DNA from: Chrysoperla carnea
Taxonomy: Eukaryota > Arthropoda > Insecta > Neuroptera > Chrysopidae
Direction: 5' to 3'
Length of the DNA: 64,000 bases
NCBI RefSeq assembly: GCF_905475395.1
Contig: NC_058338.1
Location: 36,772,935 to 36,836,934 of the forward strand
Shown: piece by piece, positions 57,801-64,000 of the stretch
Numbering within the stretch: position 1 is the first letter of the stretch
Layout: every line of letters begins with the position of its first letter
Notes under the pieces: generated by a model
What the model saw: only the letters and a program-made list of their open reading frames with translations
The model's database searches: none
Told to the model about the DNA's origin: nothing
Made by a program: the position numbers and the translations under genes

Positions 57801-58563
57801 GAGACTGGGTGCACCTCCTTCATGCATATACCATGCACTATATCAGCCCATCACAACTATTAATTAAATTAATTTTTGTTGTGACGACGGGAATTAAACC
57901 CGATACCCTGAGTTTACTAGGGGTTACTTCAGCTACAAGGGCTAACTGGGCTACTAGAGTTGACTTCAGGATACTTAAATTAATAAAACGTTTAACTCCT
58001 CGCAAAATTTTACAAAAATTTCTCATATTAAAAGAAAATACGTCCAAAATTTCATATTAAAAATAAGGATATTCCATATAACCGGATAATTCAATATTCT
58101 ACAATGTTTTCTGCCCTTTTGAGGCATGTCACGGAAATTTTCAGAGGTTTTCTCCACGACTCCAACATGTTCTTCTTTAATTTGAAACTCACGTGTTAAA
58201 TTGATTCCTAACTTCTAAACCATTTGACTTAAAAAATTTGTATATTGTTAGAAATATTATAATTTTCATCAGATATAATACCTCAAAAACAGCTCAGGAG
58301 GGGGTCGTGGAGGTTCTCTCCGTCCAGTTGTAATTCTTGTAAAACATGTTTTACAAACATTTTGTTCTGTAGGTCCTTTATTAGGTACAACTACTTTTTG
58401 TTTTAAACATTTACTGCAATAACCAAATCCACATGCTGGACATGCATACTGAAACAATTTATAATATTTACCGGTTTTAATCTAATAGAATTTTAATACC
58501 TAACTTGTTATTTACCTCCTTCTGAAAGAAACTAAATTTTGTCATACATCCATGACATGCCAT
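36534..58563 (-). CDS. ZFYVE19: ZFYVE19/ANCHR, abscission (NoCut) checkpoint regulator, complete 5-exon gene
   Basis: In vertebrates ANCHR holds VPS4 at the midbody and delays the final cut of cytokinesis while chromatin remains in the bridge. Exons 58516-58563, 58282-58448, 56860-57091, 38530-38763 and 36534-36866 join in phase to 337 codons (human protein about 470). An atypical FYVE-like zinc finger uses C3, C6, C19, C22, C27, C30, C48 and C51; as in ANCHR it lacks the basic R-R-H-H-C-R motif of classic FYVE domains. A MIM-like helix LSEEDQRIADRLARLRAER (100-118) is followed by two shorter copies of the I-x-x-R-(L/I)-A-x-L-(R/K) pattern at 129-137 and 186-194. An acidic SSDEE block precedes a C-terminal B-box-type zinc finger (C276, C279, C287, C290, C296, C299, H304, H311), and an acidic tail ends the protein. 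This domain order is that of ANCHR. AATAAA is at 36526-36531 (minus). Confidence 0.93.
37250..37510. repeat. Diverged family A copy in ANCHR intron 4
   Basis: Retains TCGTAGGACCCAAAGATCC, TTTTCGGTTTTGAATTATCG and CAGACAGCCAGAAAGG at positions equivalent to the long copy at 26705-27123. Confidence 0.55.
38530..38763 (-). CDS. ZFYVE19: ANCHR exon 4
   Basis: 78 phase-0 codons between TTTACAG and GTAAGT. Encodes a charged helical stretch (DQQKVDALLEQYASERDIEL), a third helix repeat EIEARIASLRDAGV, and HDIDSSDEETQIDKITRK, which lines up with LPDSDDDEDEETAIQRVL of the human protein. Confidence 0.88.
39971..40538 (-). pseudogene. Degenerate coding-like stretch, unidentified
   Basis: Two minus-strand frames, 40356-40538 (with PTEFININFPFNSDTRVKN and a following hydrophobic run) and 39971-40300 (with GRFLIVVFAPNRSYNQKVP), lie next to each other in different frames. 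A direct repeat TTGGTTATAGCTTCT (about 40044 and 40170) lies inside the second. The pattern looks like a decayed gene or transposon fragment. A faint likeness to insect DM4/DM12 proteins (FP-x-S ... LGRFL) is not strong enough to call. Confidence 0.25.
41357..41542. mobile_element. Possible short inverted-repeat element
   Basis: GTCCGACCGAAGG (41357) and CCTCGGTCGGAC (41531-41542) are complementary tips with one mismatch; the interior is open but not coding-like. Confidence 0.4.
42750..43120. repeat. Dispersed repeat family C, minus orientation
   Basis: Contains GATTTGAAATTTTGCACAGT, AACGAAGAAGTTATAAGCAT, TCTTCCTCTTTGTTTAGTTA and ACGTTCATATTTTGCGTACT, complementary to the copies at 45020-45300 and 54341-54570. 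A start fragment recurs in the dynein intron at 60228-60312. Confidence 0.8.
45020..45300. repeat. Dispersed repeat family C, plus orientation
   Basis: Contains GAACGCAAAATATAAACG, AACTCCTAATTAAACAGAG, AGTGACGTCATTG and GAATGCTTGTAACTTCTTCA, shared with 42750-43120 and 54341-54570. Confidence 0.8.
47346..47941. mobile_element. Terminal-inverted-repeat element, about 600 bases
   Basis: Left arm 47346-47383 (TTAACTAAAGTATTAAAGGA ACAAAATTTTACC) and right arm 47904-47941 are 38-base complements with about four mismatches. No transposase frame inside. Confidence 0.75.
50320..50392 (+). pseudogene. tRNA-like relic or SINE head
   Basis: GACGGAGTTGGTTACGTTCT (A-box side) and GGAATTCGAGTCCCGG (near-consensus B-box, with a T-arm CCGGAATTCGAGTCCCGG) at tRNA-like spacing. 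The acceptor stem does not close, so a working tRNA gene is unlikely. Confidence 0.45.
52840..53160. repeat. Dispersed repeat family B, minus orientation
   Basis: Contains CAAGTGCGAATTAAGGGTTC and CGAGTTAAGGGTTCCATACT with a GGAGAGTGTTCTTATCTATG block, the complement of the family at 23895-24270. The internal duplication is also present here. Confidence 0.75.
53273..53728. mobile_element. Long-armed inverted-repeat element
   Basis: Arms of about 150 bases: TTACTACAAAAGGACCTCGC at the left faces GCGGGGTCCTTTGTAGCAAA at the right, and both carry TTCTGATCAAAAGCTCTCAC / GTAGTTTTCGAGCTACG blocks. A third copy of AGCTCGAAAACTACTCG sits in the middle (53460-53478). Confidence 0.8.
54341..54570. repeat. 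Dispersed repeat family C, plus orientation
   Basis: Contains TACGCAAAATATAAACG, AACTCCTAATTAAACAAAGA and TTTGAATGCTTATAACTTCT, about as in 45020-45300. Confidence 0.8.
55574..55810. mobile_element. GC-richer foldback element with near-perfect arms
   Basis: Arms of about 115 bases share GGATAACTAGCAAAT, GACAGTCGTG, TAAGGTTATGAGACATTCTT and ATGAAGACTCGTGTGG as complements, nearly touching at the centre (about 55690). The arms are clearly richer in G+C than the surrounding DNA. Confidence 0.85.
56081..56142 (+). repeat. Perfect tandem duplication of 31 bases
   Basis: CTATAACCGAACATGTGCGT plus 11 more bases (56081-56111) is repeated without change at 56112-56142. Confidence 0.9.
56860..57091 (-). 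CDS. ZFYVE19: ANCHR exon 3 (MIM-like helices)
   Basis: 232 bases between TTACAG and GTATGT. Encodes QQLRSGLSEEDQRIADRLAR and TEAEIRRRLANLKGE, matching the MIM1 region through which human ANCHR binds VPS4. Confidence 0.9.
57686..58010. repeat. Probable dispersed repeat starting TTAGGTTAGGTTAG
   Basis: TTAGGTTAGGTTAGATTATA then TTGCCTGCCCACGAAGG and a GGGAATTAAACCCGATACCC block that reads like a reversed tRNA T-arm. Not a telomere: there are only two to three TTAGG units. The whole may be a SINE-like unit inside ANCHR intron 2. Confidence 0.35.
58282..58448 (-). CDS. ZFYVE19: ANCHR exon 2 (rest of FYVE-like finger)
   Basis: 167 bases between TTTCAG and GTATTA. Carries YACPACGFGYCSKC and NVCKTCF, the remaining six zinc-binding cysteines, followed by a proline-rich stretch. 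Confidence 0.93.
58516..58563 (-). CDS. ZFYVE19: ANCHR exon 1
   Basis: 16 codons MACHGCMTKFSFFQKE ending in phase 0 at GTAAAT. Supplies the first zinc pair (C3, C6); the human protein has CYGCAVKFTLFKKE here, which fixes both start and donor. Confidence 0.9.
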
Positions 58564-59959
58564 TGTTACTTATTAAATATTCGAATATTATTTACAAAAA
58601 TATACATAACTCATATTTCCTTATTGATGTTTTGAAAATTTTCTGTATATTTTTAAAATTATACTTTTAAATTCTATTTTCAAAATTATTTACTTTCAAA
58701 ACAGTTTTCAAAAATAACTTAATATTCTTTTAATAATATTAATTAAATACTGAATATGCTCCTTTCCTTTAATAATTGCTGATTTCAACAAACTTTACTT
58801 AAAAGATGTTTTCGTTTTTGTAAAAATAAAAATCTTATAATTAATTATGACAGTTCATTTCAACACTTTTGACTTTGAAGTATTTTTCTTTCAGTGGATT
58901 TTTTAGTTCTGAAATATTACGTATTTTTTAGCCAATCATATGTTTCAAAACTTGACATTTCATTAAATGTGTGTTTCTCACAGACTTATATTAATAAAGC
59001 CTAGGTCACATTTATGGTAGTGTCTATTTATGTAAGTAAAAGGTAATATGGAAACATGAATATAGGAATATTTTAAAAGAGATGGAGTAAACCGAGTGTG
59101 GTGCTGGTGAGTCTCACTCAGGGGGGAGATGCAGGGTATCATTGTGCCTACTTTCTATTGGCTGTTAACTAGGTGCATGCTGAAAGTATGCTCAAAGCCT
59201 TCTATGAGTGTTTTTGATTCGTTTGTAAGCATGGAAACATGTTTGACATATGGTTGACGACCTTTTCTGATACACTCAATGATAATCTATAATACTATTA
59301 TAGCCAATAGTGAAGCTGACTCATTCAAATACAAATAAATTCTATATAAATTCTAAGAGAATTCAAGACGTGCTTGAAATCTTTCCAAAAATTGGGAAAA
59401 GACCTCACAACTACCCCTTTTCTTTTATATATGCTCGAGAGATGCGGTTTTTTGCAAAAAAAGGTGGAGCCTATAATGCGGTGGTCTTTACTTTTTTAGC
59501 CTAGCGAAGCGGGCGGTTATTAAGGTAGTATTATATATTTTAAAAGCCGGAGAGAAGGATGTAACTGCAGATCCAGATAAATTTTTGATGGAGAGTTTAT
59601 CTGCTAGAATAAACCCTGGCACACCTATTCCATATTGTACCTATCGTTAAATCATTGATTCATATGCGAACTTTCGAAATCCGTGTAAGTGCAGTTTTAC
59701 TGGCACGGGCTTCCCGCTTATAGGTAAAATTGGTGTTGTCATATTGAAAACTAAACTTTTTTCCATTCAGGGTACATTTTTTTATGAAATCACCCACATG
59801 CTTTTAACACGATATAGTACAATAATATATTGATAATGCACGTTTAATTGTTACCTAGCAACATATAATGGTAAACAATAAATACCAAAGTAAAGACCTA
59901 ATAAAGTTTTAATTATCTTATTGTGAAATAACTTTTAAAAGTTTTTTTTAAATAAAAAA
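58564..59959. promoter_or_regulatory. Shared 5' region of ANCHR (minus) and dynein-2 heavy chain (plus)
   Basis: 1.4 kb between the two divergent start codons, with no other exon recognised. It must hold both promoters or 5' UTRs. No TATA box or X-box-like ciliary element was assigned with confidence. Confidence 0.4.
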
Positions 59960-60214
59960 ATGGAAGACCCTCGGAAAAAATTAATAATTAATATTTCAAG
60001 TAATTTTAATCTTAATTTTACATTTCATTATATATTATCTGATAAATTTTCTTTTATTCTAGAATGTTTATTAAAAGAAAATATTACAGAAATTGATTTT
60101 AATGATCAAAATATCGAAAATACGGCTATGGAAAAGTTTTTGAATTTAGATCATTGTATGACGTTATATGGAACTTTAGATAAAAGCTCTAATATTTTGA
60201 AATTTATAAACACG
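59960..60214 (+). CDS. btv: Dynein-2 heavy chain exon 1
   Basis: 85 codons from ATG to a GTAAGT donor, phase 0. Weakly conserved extreme N-terminus, starting MEDPRKKLIINISSN; matches the length and position of the first block in DYNC2H1 proteins. Confidence 0.85.
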
Positions 60215-63200
60215 GTAAGTATGATTATACAGTGAATCGCATTTAAAATGAATATTTTCATTTATAGGAATTTCGATTTGAAATTTTGCACATTCATACA
60301 GGGTAATGGATCACATTTTTTAAGATACTTAACCGAAATCAGAAAAACTGATAACTATACCGTCAGAGATGGTCAGTCTAACTATCGTCAGAGATGCCTA
60401 GAGATATCGAAAAAAAAGTAGCTTAGAATATTTTTTTTATAACCATATACCGATTTTCATGACAAAATTCGCATAATTAATTTAGTCATTATTTTGGTCC
60501 ACACTCACAATTATTACAAGTTTATTGAAATATTTGAATATATAACACTATTAAATTATCAATTTGTCCAGTTTTTACATTCCATTGCACACTAGTTATA
60601 AAAGTTTATTTTTAAAATTTTCTTTCCAAAAATTTGATGTTCATGTAAGAAGTTTACACTTATGAACCCAACGATTGTGAGGAGAGAGTGGTATAGACAG
60701 TTTCCCTACCTCTGTTCCCTCTTTTAGGTTGAAAATTTTTCGATTTGCCCACTTTTAGGTAAAAAATTCCTAGTTTTTTTTTTAAGCCAAAAAATTTATA
60801 AGTGCCTTTGCTCTCTTATAATACTGGTATGCTCTTATATGCAAAAAATTAACTCTTGCTTTAATTCTTATACAGATTCAAGTTGATAATGATAATGAAG
60901 GTTCTATTATCAGTTTTCATAAAGCTAAAAATACAACAATTACAGAAGAAAATATACGAGATATGATTAGTATCAATTATTTTAAAGGAAAACCAGCTTT
61001 TGCATTGTACACCGTCCTACAAAATATATTTACACCTATGATATTTCAGGTATATACATTTTCCTATATACATAGATATATATTAAATTTTGAGACTTAT
61101 TAGCCATGATATTAAAATAGATCACTCTGTATACATTGACAAACAGATTTGAACGTATGTAGACTTGTTTAAAAAAGCATTAAAAAACTATTAGTATAAA
61201 TTTGCTCTCAGTTTCCCTCGTTTGAAAATTACAATTTTCAAAAGAAAAACTTAAAAAAAATAGCTTAGATGCTAAATGCAAGTATTACATAAGCAAAGGT
61301 TTCGTCGGATTTAATTGGAAAAAATTCAAAAAAATTATTTTTAAAAATCTGGTTTTTTTGAAAACATGAAATAATATTTTTATGCAATGTGCACATGTCT
61401 ATACGTTGTTACGGTTGCCTAGATATAGATCAAATTAAAATAAAATTCTCGCCCATAGAACATTGTAAATATTTTGGGAGAAATATAAATAAAAAAATAA
61501 TAACTTTACCGTATGAACCTTATTCGTGGTTTTTATTCAGTTAATTAGCGTTGATAAACTAATAAAAATTTATAGTAGAATAATTTTACTTCAGTTGCAT
61601 TATATTTATGATAACACATTCATTTATTTCCTTTTAACAATTTTTAAGTGTTGTATTTTATTTAAAGAATTATAAATTAGGGAAAAATTCTTGACCGCTA
61701 TTAGATTTTGGATAAATATTGACTTCTTACTTCCCTCATATGCAAAAATAAAAGAAACTCCGGGAATAAGTAACTAATGATTACCTACTTAATTAAGCCA
61801 ATAGAACACAATTAGGTAAAATATTACGATAGGGTGCAGTTTCTATTATTTTTCAAGAGTTATTGCAAATCCGTTAAATCATTATAAATGTAAAATTTCT
61901 TAATAAACAACAACCAAACTACATAGTTCATGAATCGAAAAAGAAATCAAAAATCAAAATTTATCCGTTCGATTTTTTTATATCTTATAAAGTTTTAAAC
62001 GGACGGCCACTGGCTTATTTGCCTCTTACTTAATCTCACACAGAATACCCAAACTTATAGGTATGATTATTTGTTCATATTTTTCACGATTTTGCTTTTT
62101 AGAATAAACATACAATCGAGCCATCAGTTCAAGAACAAATTTTACAATTACAAAATACATTGCGTGCATCGTTTTTTAATAATGCTGAAAAAAGTGAAAA
62201 TTTTGATGAATCAGCAGTCGGATTAGATGGTAATTTTTTTTATATGATACAATTTGAAGAAAAATAGTGTTTTTAAATTTAACAAAATTTGTTGCAGTGG
62301 TACTAAAAATTGAACATGAAGTCGAATATTGGGACAATATATCGAAACATGGAAAAAGAAGTCGTGAAAGAGATATGGGACATACTTTCAGGGACATTCT
62401 ACAGAAATTGGCAGATGACTTTGGGTATATTTTATAATTTATTTCTTAGTAAATTGAGTTATTAATAAATAACGCTTAAGTGGACTTTTTAATTACATTT
62501 GCAATAGTAATTATTTTTTAAATTTAGAAATATAGATTCACTTCATTTTCTGGATGTGGAAGATGTATTAGAAAATACTCAAACAATTTTTGATGATTTG
62601 TGGCGACATGAACGGTATACATATTCTCAACCAAGAATGCAACATTTGCTATCGTTAATTGCAAGTCAAATTGTTCAATACATAGAAAAGCAATTCACTG
62701 ATATCGATGTTTGGCAGAATACAAATCAAAGTGAAACATTCACTTTGCTAGAAAATAGCGTTGCATTAACAAAACGTTGGATTGAAATATGTACAAGCTT
62801 AACAAAATTATTCTGGCCAAATCATGCATTGCATCCATGGATCGGCGAGCCATTTGTACCATCAACTATTATCCGTTTTCAAGATCGATTAGAAGAGGTA
62901 AGTCAAATTTTTAACTTTAAATTATTTATGGCAATATCGAAGGTATCGTCAATGATCAATTATTCATTATTATACTCCTTAAAAAAACTTCTACTCTTCG
63001 TCAATCATTCTTTATTCCTCCTTAATAATACCTCGAAAAAGAATAATTGTCTCCAATGAGAGAAGCCTCCAATGAGAGAAGCCTTTAATCTAGAGTTCCA
63101 ATTTTGCTCAAAGAGTAAAGCGAAGGCTAAGACTATTCGTGTTGCGGGCAAAGTGAAAGATGACACCTTAAAAAGGGGAAGCTGACCTCCTCCCCTAGAA

Positions 63201-63978
63201 ACAAAAATTTCTCGCTTTTTGTTGGCGACGCGCTTGAGGTCAGGCCGCGCCTGAGGTGATTTCTCATTTTAAATTCTCATTTTTCTGATTTAAAGTCTTA
63301 TCTACATACTGACTTAATATGCTAAAAAAGTCGCCAGTTTCCGATTTATGCTCTGGCTTAAGTATTATGCTGATGAAAGCCTACGTATTATTATCCAGAT
63401 AACTGAAAACATTTGGAAGAGCAAAAATTATAACTTGAAGTTTAATCTTTTAGATGTTACACATAAAAACTACACATCGGCAGTTATTAAAACTTCTATC
63501 ACAAAATGAAAAAGAAGACTTAGAACCAAATGAACTATTTAAACCATTTAAAAGTAAGAAAAAGTTATAATCCTTTAGTTAGTTTCTGTAAAATTTGAAC
63601 GATGACTTTTCTACAGATATTTACCCTTTACAATACAATTCTTATACGGAACCTGAATGGAGAACTGCGGTTTTGAAATTTGAAAGAGCTTTACATCCAA
63701 TAGAAGAACGTGTTGGAGCTAAATTAAAGCATCAATTAAGCAGTAATCACTCTAACATACGTCAATTGTTACACGATTATCTAAGGTATGGCGAATTAAT
63801 ATCACGGCCAACGGTCAAACAAATTTTATTAAACGAACGTGAACAATTATTAGCGTCGTTGGGTGATTATTTACAAGAAATAACTATGTCCCAACAAAAT
63901 TCAGGAAATAATGTTATTATGAACGATACACCACAAATTGTGCAAGATATTTCACATTTAAGGCAGTTAGAATCGCGA
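59960..63978 (+). CDS. btv: Cytoplasmic dynein-2 heavy chain, N-terminal part (DYNC2H1 / beethoven), 7 exons, continues past the window
   Basis: Heavy chain of the retrograde intraflagellar transport motor, needed to build and maintain cilia; the fly gene beethoven acts in ciliated sensory neurons. Exons 59960-60214, 60876-61049, 62103-62229, 62298-62424, 62528-62897, 63454-63553 and 63617-63978 join in phase to exactly 505 codons; a GTAAGT donor at 63979 shows that more exons follow outside the window. The protein aligns along its length with the N-terminal tail of DYNC2H1: NIDSLHFLDVEDVLENTQ and FDDLWRHERYTYSQPRMQHL (human DSLSLLEVVDLVETTQ, VDDVWR...RMLHLL), LQYNSYTEPEWRTAV, and YLRYGELISRPTVKQILLNE. 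Only the DHC_N1 tail is present; the AAA+ motor lies beyond the edge. The start is the first ATG in frame, 7-8 bases after an A-rich stretch. Divergent from ANCHR, 1.4 kb away. Confidence 0.94.
60228..60312. repeat. Family C start fragment in dynein intron 1
   Basis: AATTTCGATTTGAAATTTTG and CATTCATACAGGGTAATGGA match the beginning of the family C copy at 42750-42850. Confidence 0.6.
60876..61049 (+). CDS. btv: Dynein-2 heavy chain exon 2
   Basis: 58 phase-0 codons between TACAG and GTATAT. Ends LYTVLQNIFTPMIFQ, equivalent to LYQAVRQVFAPMLLK of human DYNC2H1. Confidence 0.9.
61050..62102. other. Dynein-2 heavy chain intron 2
   Basis: 1.05 kb, AT-rich, no repeat or gene recognised. Confidence 0.7.
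62103..62229 (+). CDS. btv: Dynein-2 heavy chain exon 3
   Basis: 127 bases between TTTTAG and GTAATT; encodes PSVQEQILQLQNTLRASF. Last base is shared with exon 4. Confidence 0.88.
62298..62424 (+). CDS. btv: Dynein-2 heavy chain exon 4
   Basis: 127 bases after a very short 68-base intron. Encodes HEVEYWDNISKHGKRSRERD, matching DEFQFWIEQAHRGNKQISKE of the human protein. Confidence 0.9.
62528..62897 (+). CDS. btv: Dynein-2 heavy chain exon 5
   Basis: 370 bases between TTTAG and GTAAGT. Strongly conserved block beginning NIDSLHFLDVEDVLENTQ and running to the conserved HPWIGEPFVP and FQDRLEE. Confidence 0.94.
62898..63453. other. Dynein-2 heavy chain intron 5
   Basis: Contains a GC-richer patch (about 63050-63260) with a direct duplication CCAATGAGAGAAGCCT at about 63054 and 63070; probably a fragment of a mobile element. 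No coding signal. Confidence 0.5.
63454..63553 (+). CDS. btv: Dynein-2 heavy chain exon 6
   Basis: 100 bases between TTTTAG and GTAAGA; encodes MLHIKTTHRQLLKLLSQNE, equivalent to VLAIRTIHEKFLYFLPASE. Confidence 0.88.
63617..63978 (+). CDS. btv: Dynein-2 heavy chain exon 7
   Basis: 362 bases between TACAG and GTAAGT. Encodes PLQYNSYTEPEWRTAVLKFE and the RPTVKQILLNEREQLLASL block; reads open to the last donor before the window ends. Confidence 0.94.
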
Positions 63979-64000
63979 GTAAGTAATTTAATTTTACTAA

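Noticed and set aside
57746-58060. 104-codon plus-strand open frame
   Set aside because: Opposite strand of ANCHR intron 2, overlaps a probable dispersed repeat with tRNA-like parts; no motif.
1-64000. CRISPR array, operon, prophage or bacterial gene cluster
   Set aside because: No regularly spaced repeats with unique spacers, no ribosome-binding-site-led gene runs; all recognised genes are animal genes with introns or animal-specific families.

Overview
This is an AT-rich piece of animal nuclear DNA, almost certainly from an insect. It holds an insect-type 7tm_6 odorant receptor and a Beaten-path family gene, with GT-AG introns, long intergenic stretches and many short inverted-repeat transposons. 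Nothing in it is bacterial or viral. The order of insect cannot be read securely from the sequence; the gene content would fit a holometabolous insect such as a lacewing, but that is a guess.

Five protein-coding genes could be rebuilt by joining exons whose splice sites and reading phases agree. (1) An odorant receptor on the minus strand, 7 exons, 7299 down to 3236, 420 codons plus stop. (2) A Beat-family immunoglobulin protein on the minus strand, 6 exons, 23305 down to 15508, 319 codons, with a 5.6 kb first intron and a hydrophobic C-terminal tail on its own exon. (3) Dim1/TXNL4A, the U5 snRNP 15 kDa protein, one uninterrupted 142-codon exon on the plus strand, 27347-27775. (4) A ZFYVE19/ANCHR orthologue on the minus strand, 5 exons, 58563 down to 36534, 337 codons, with an 18 kb intron between exons 3 and 4. 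(5) The first seven coding exons (505 codons) of the cytoplasmic dynein-2 heavy chain (DYNC2H1; beethoven/btv in Drosophila) on the plus strand, from 59960, running off the right edge.

Layout: 1-3235 is a cluster of foldback/MITE-type elements and tRNA-like relics. 3236-7299 is the odorant receptor. 7300-15507 is repeat-rich intergenic DNA. 15508-23305 is beat, whose large intron carries an internally deleted hAT transposon with a perfect 8-bp target duplication. 23306-27346 is intergenic repeats, then Dim1. 27881-36525 is gene-poor. 36534-58563 is the ANCHR gene, mostly intron filled with dispersed repeats and foldback elements. ANCHR and the dynein gene are divergent, with 1.4 kb between their start codons. 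These genes do not form a pathway; they are ordinary neighbours.

I found no convincing new molecular system. The most useful results are the exon-level gene models, which include four very short exons (48, 37, 105 and 60 coding bases), the catalogue of MITE/foldback elements, and three dispersed repeat families that recur across the window. Two open-frame stretches (8151-8417 and about 39971-40538, both minus) look partly coding but were not identified.
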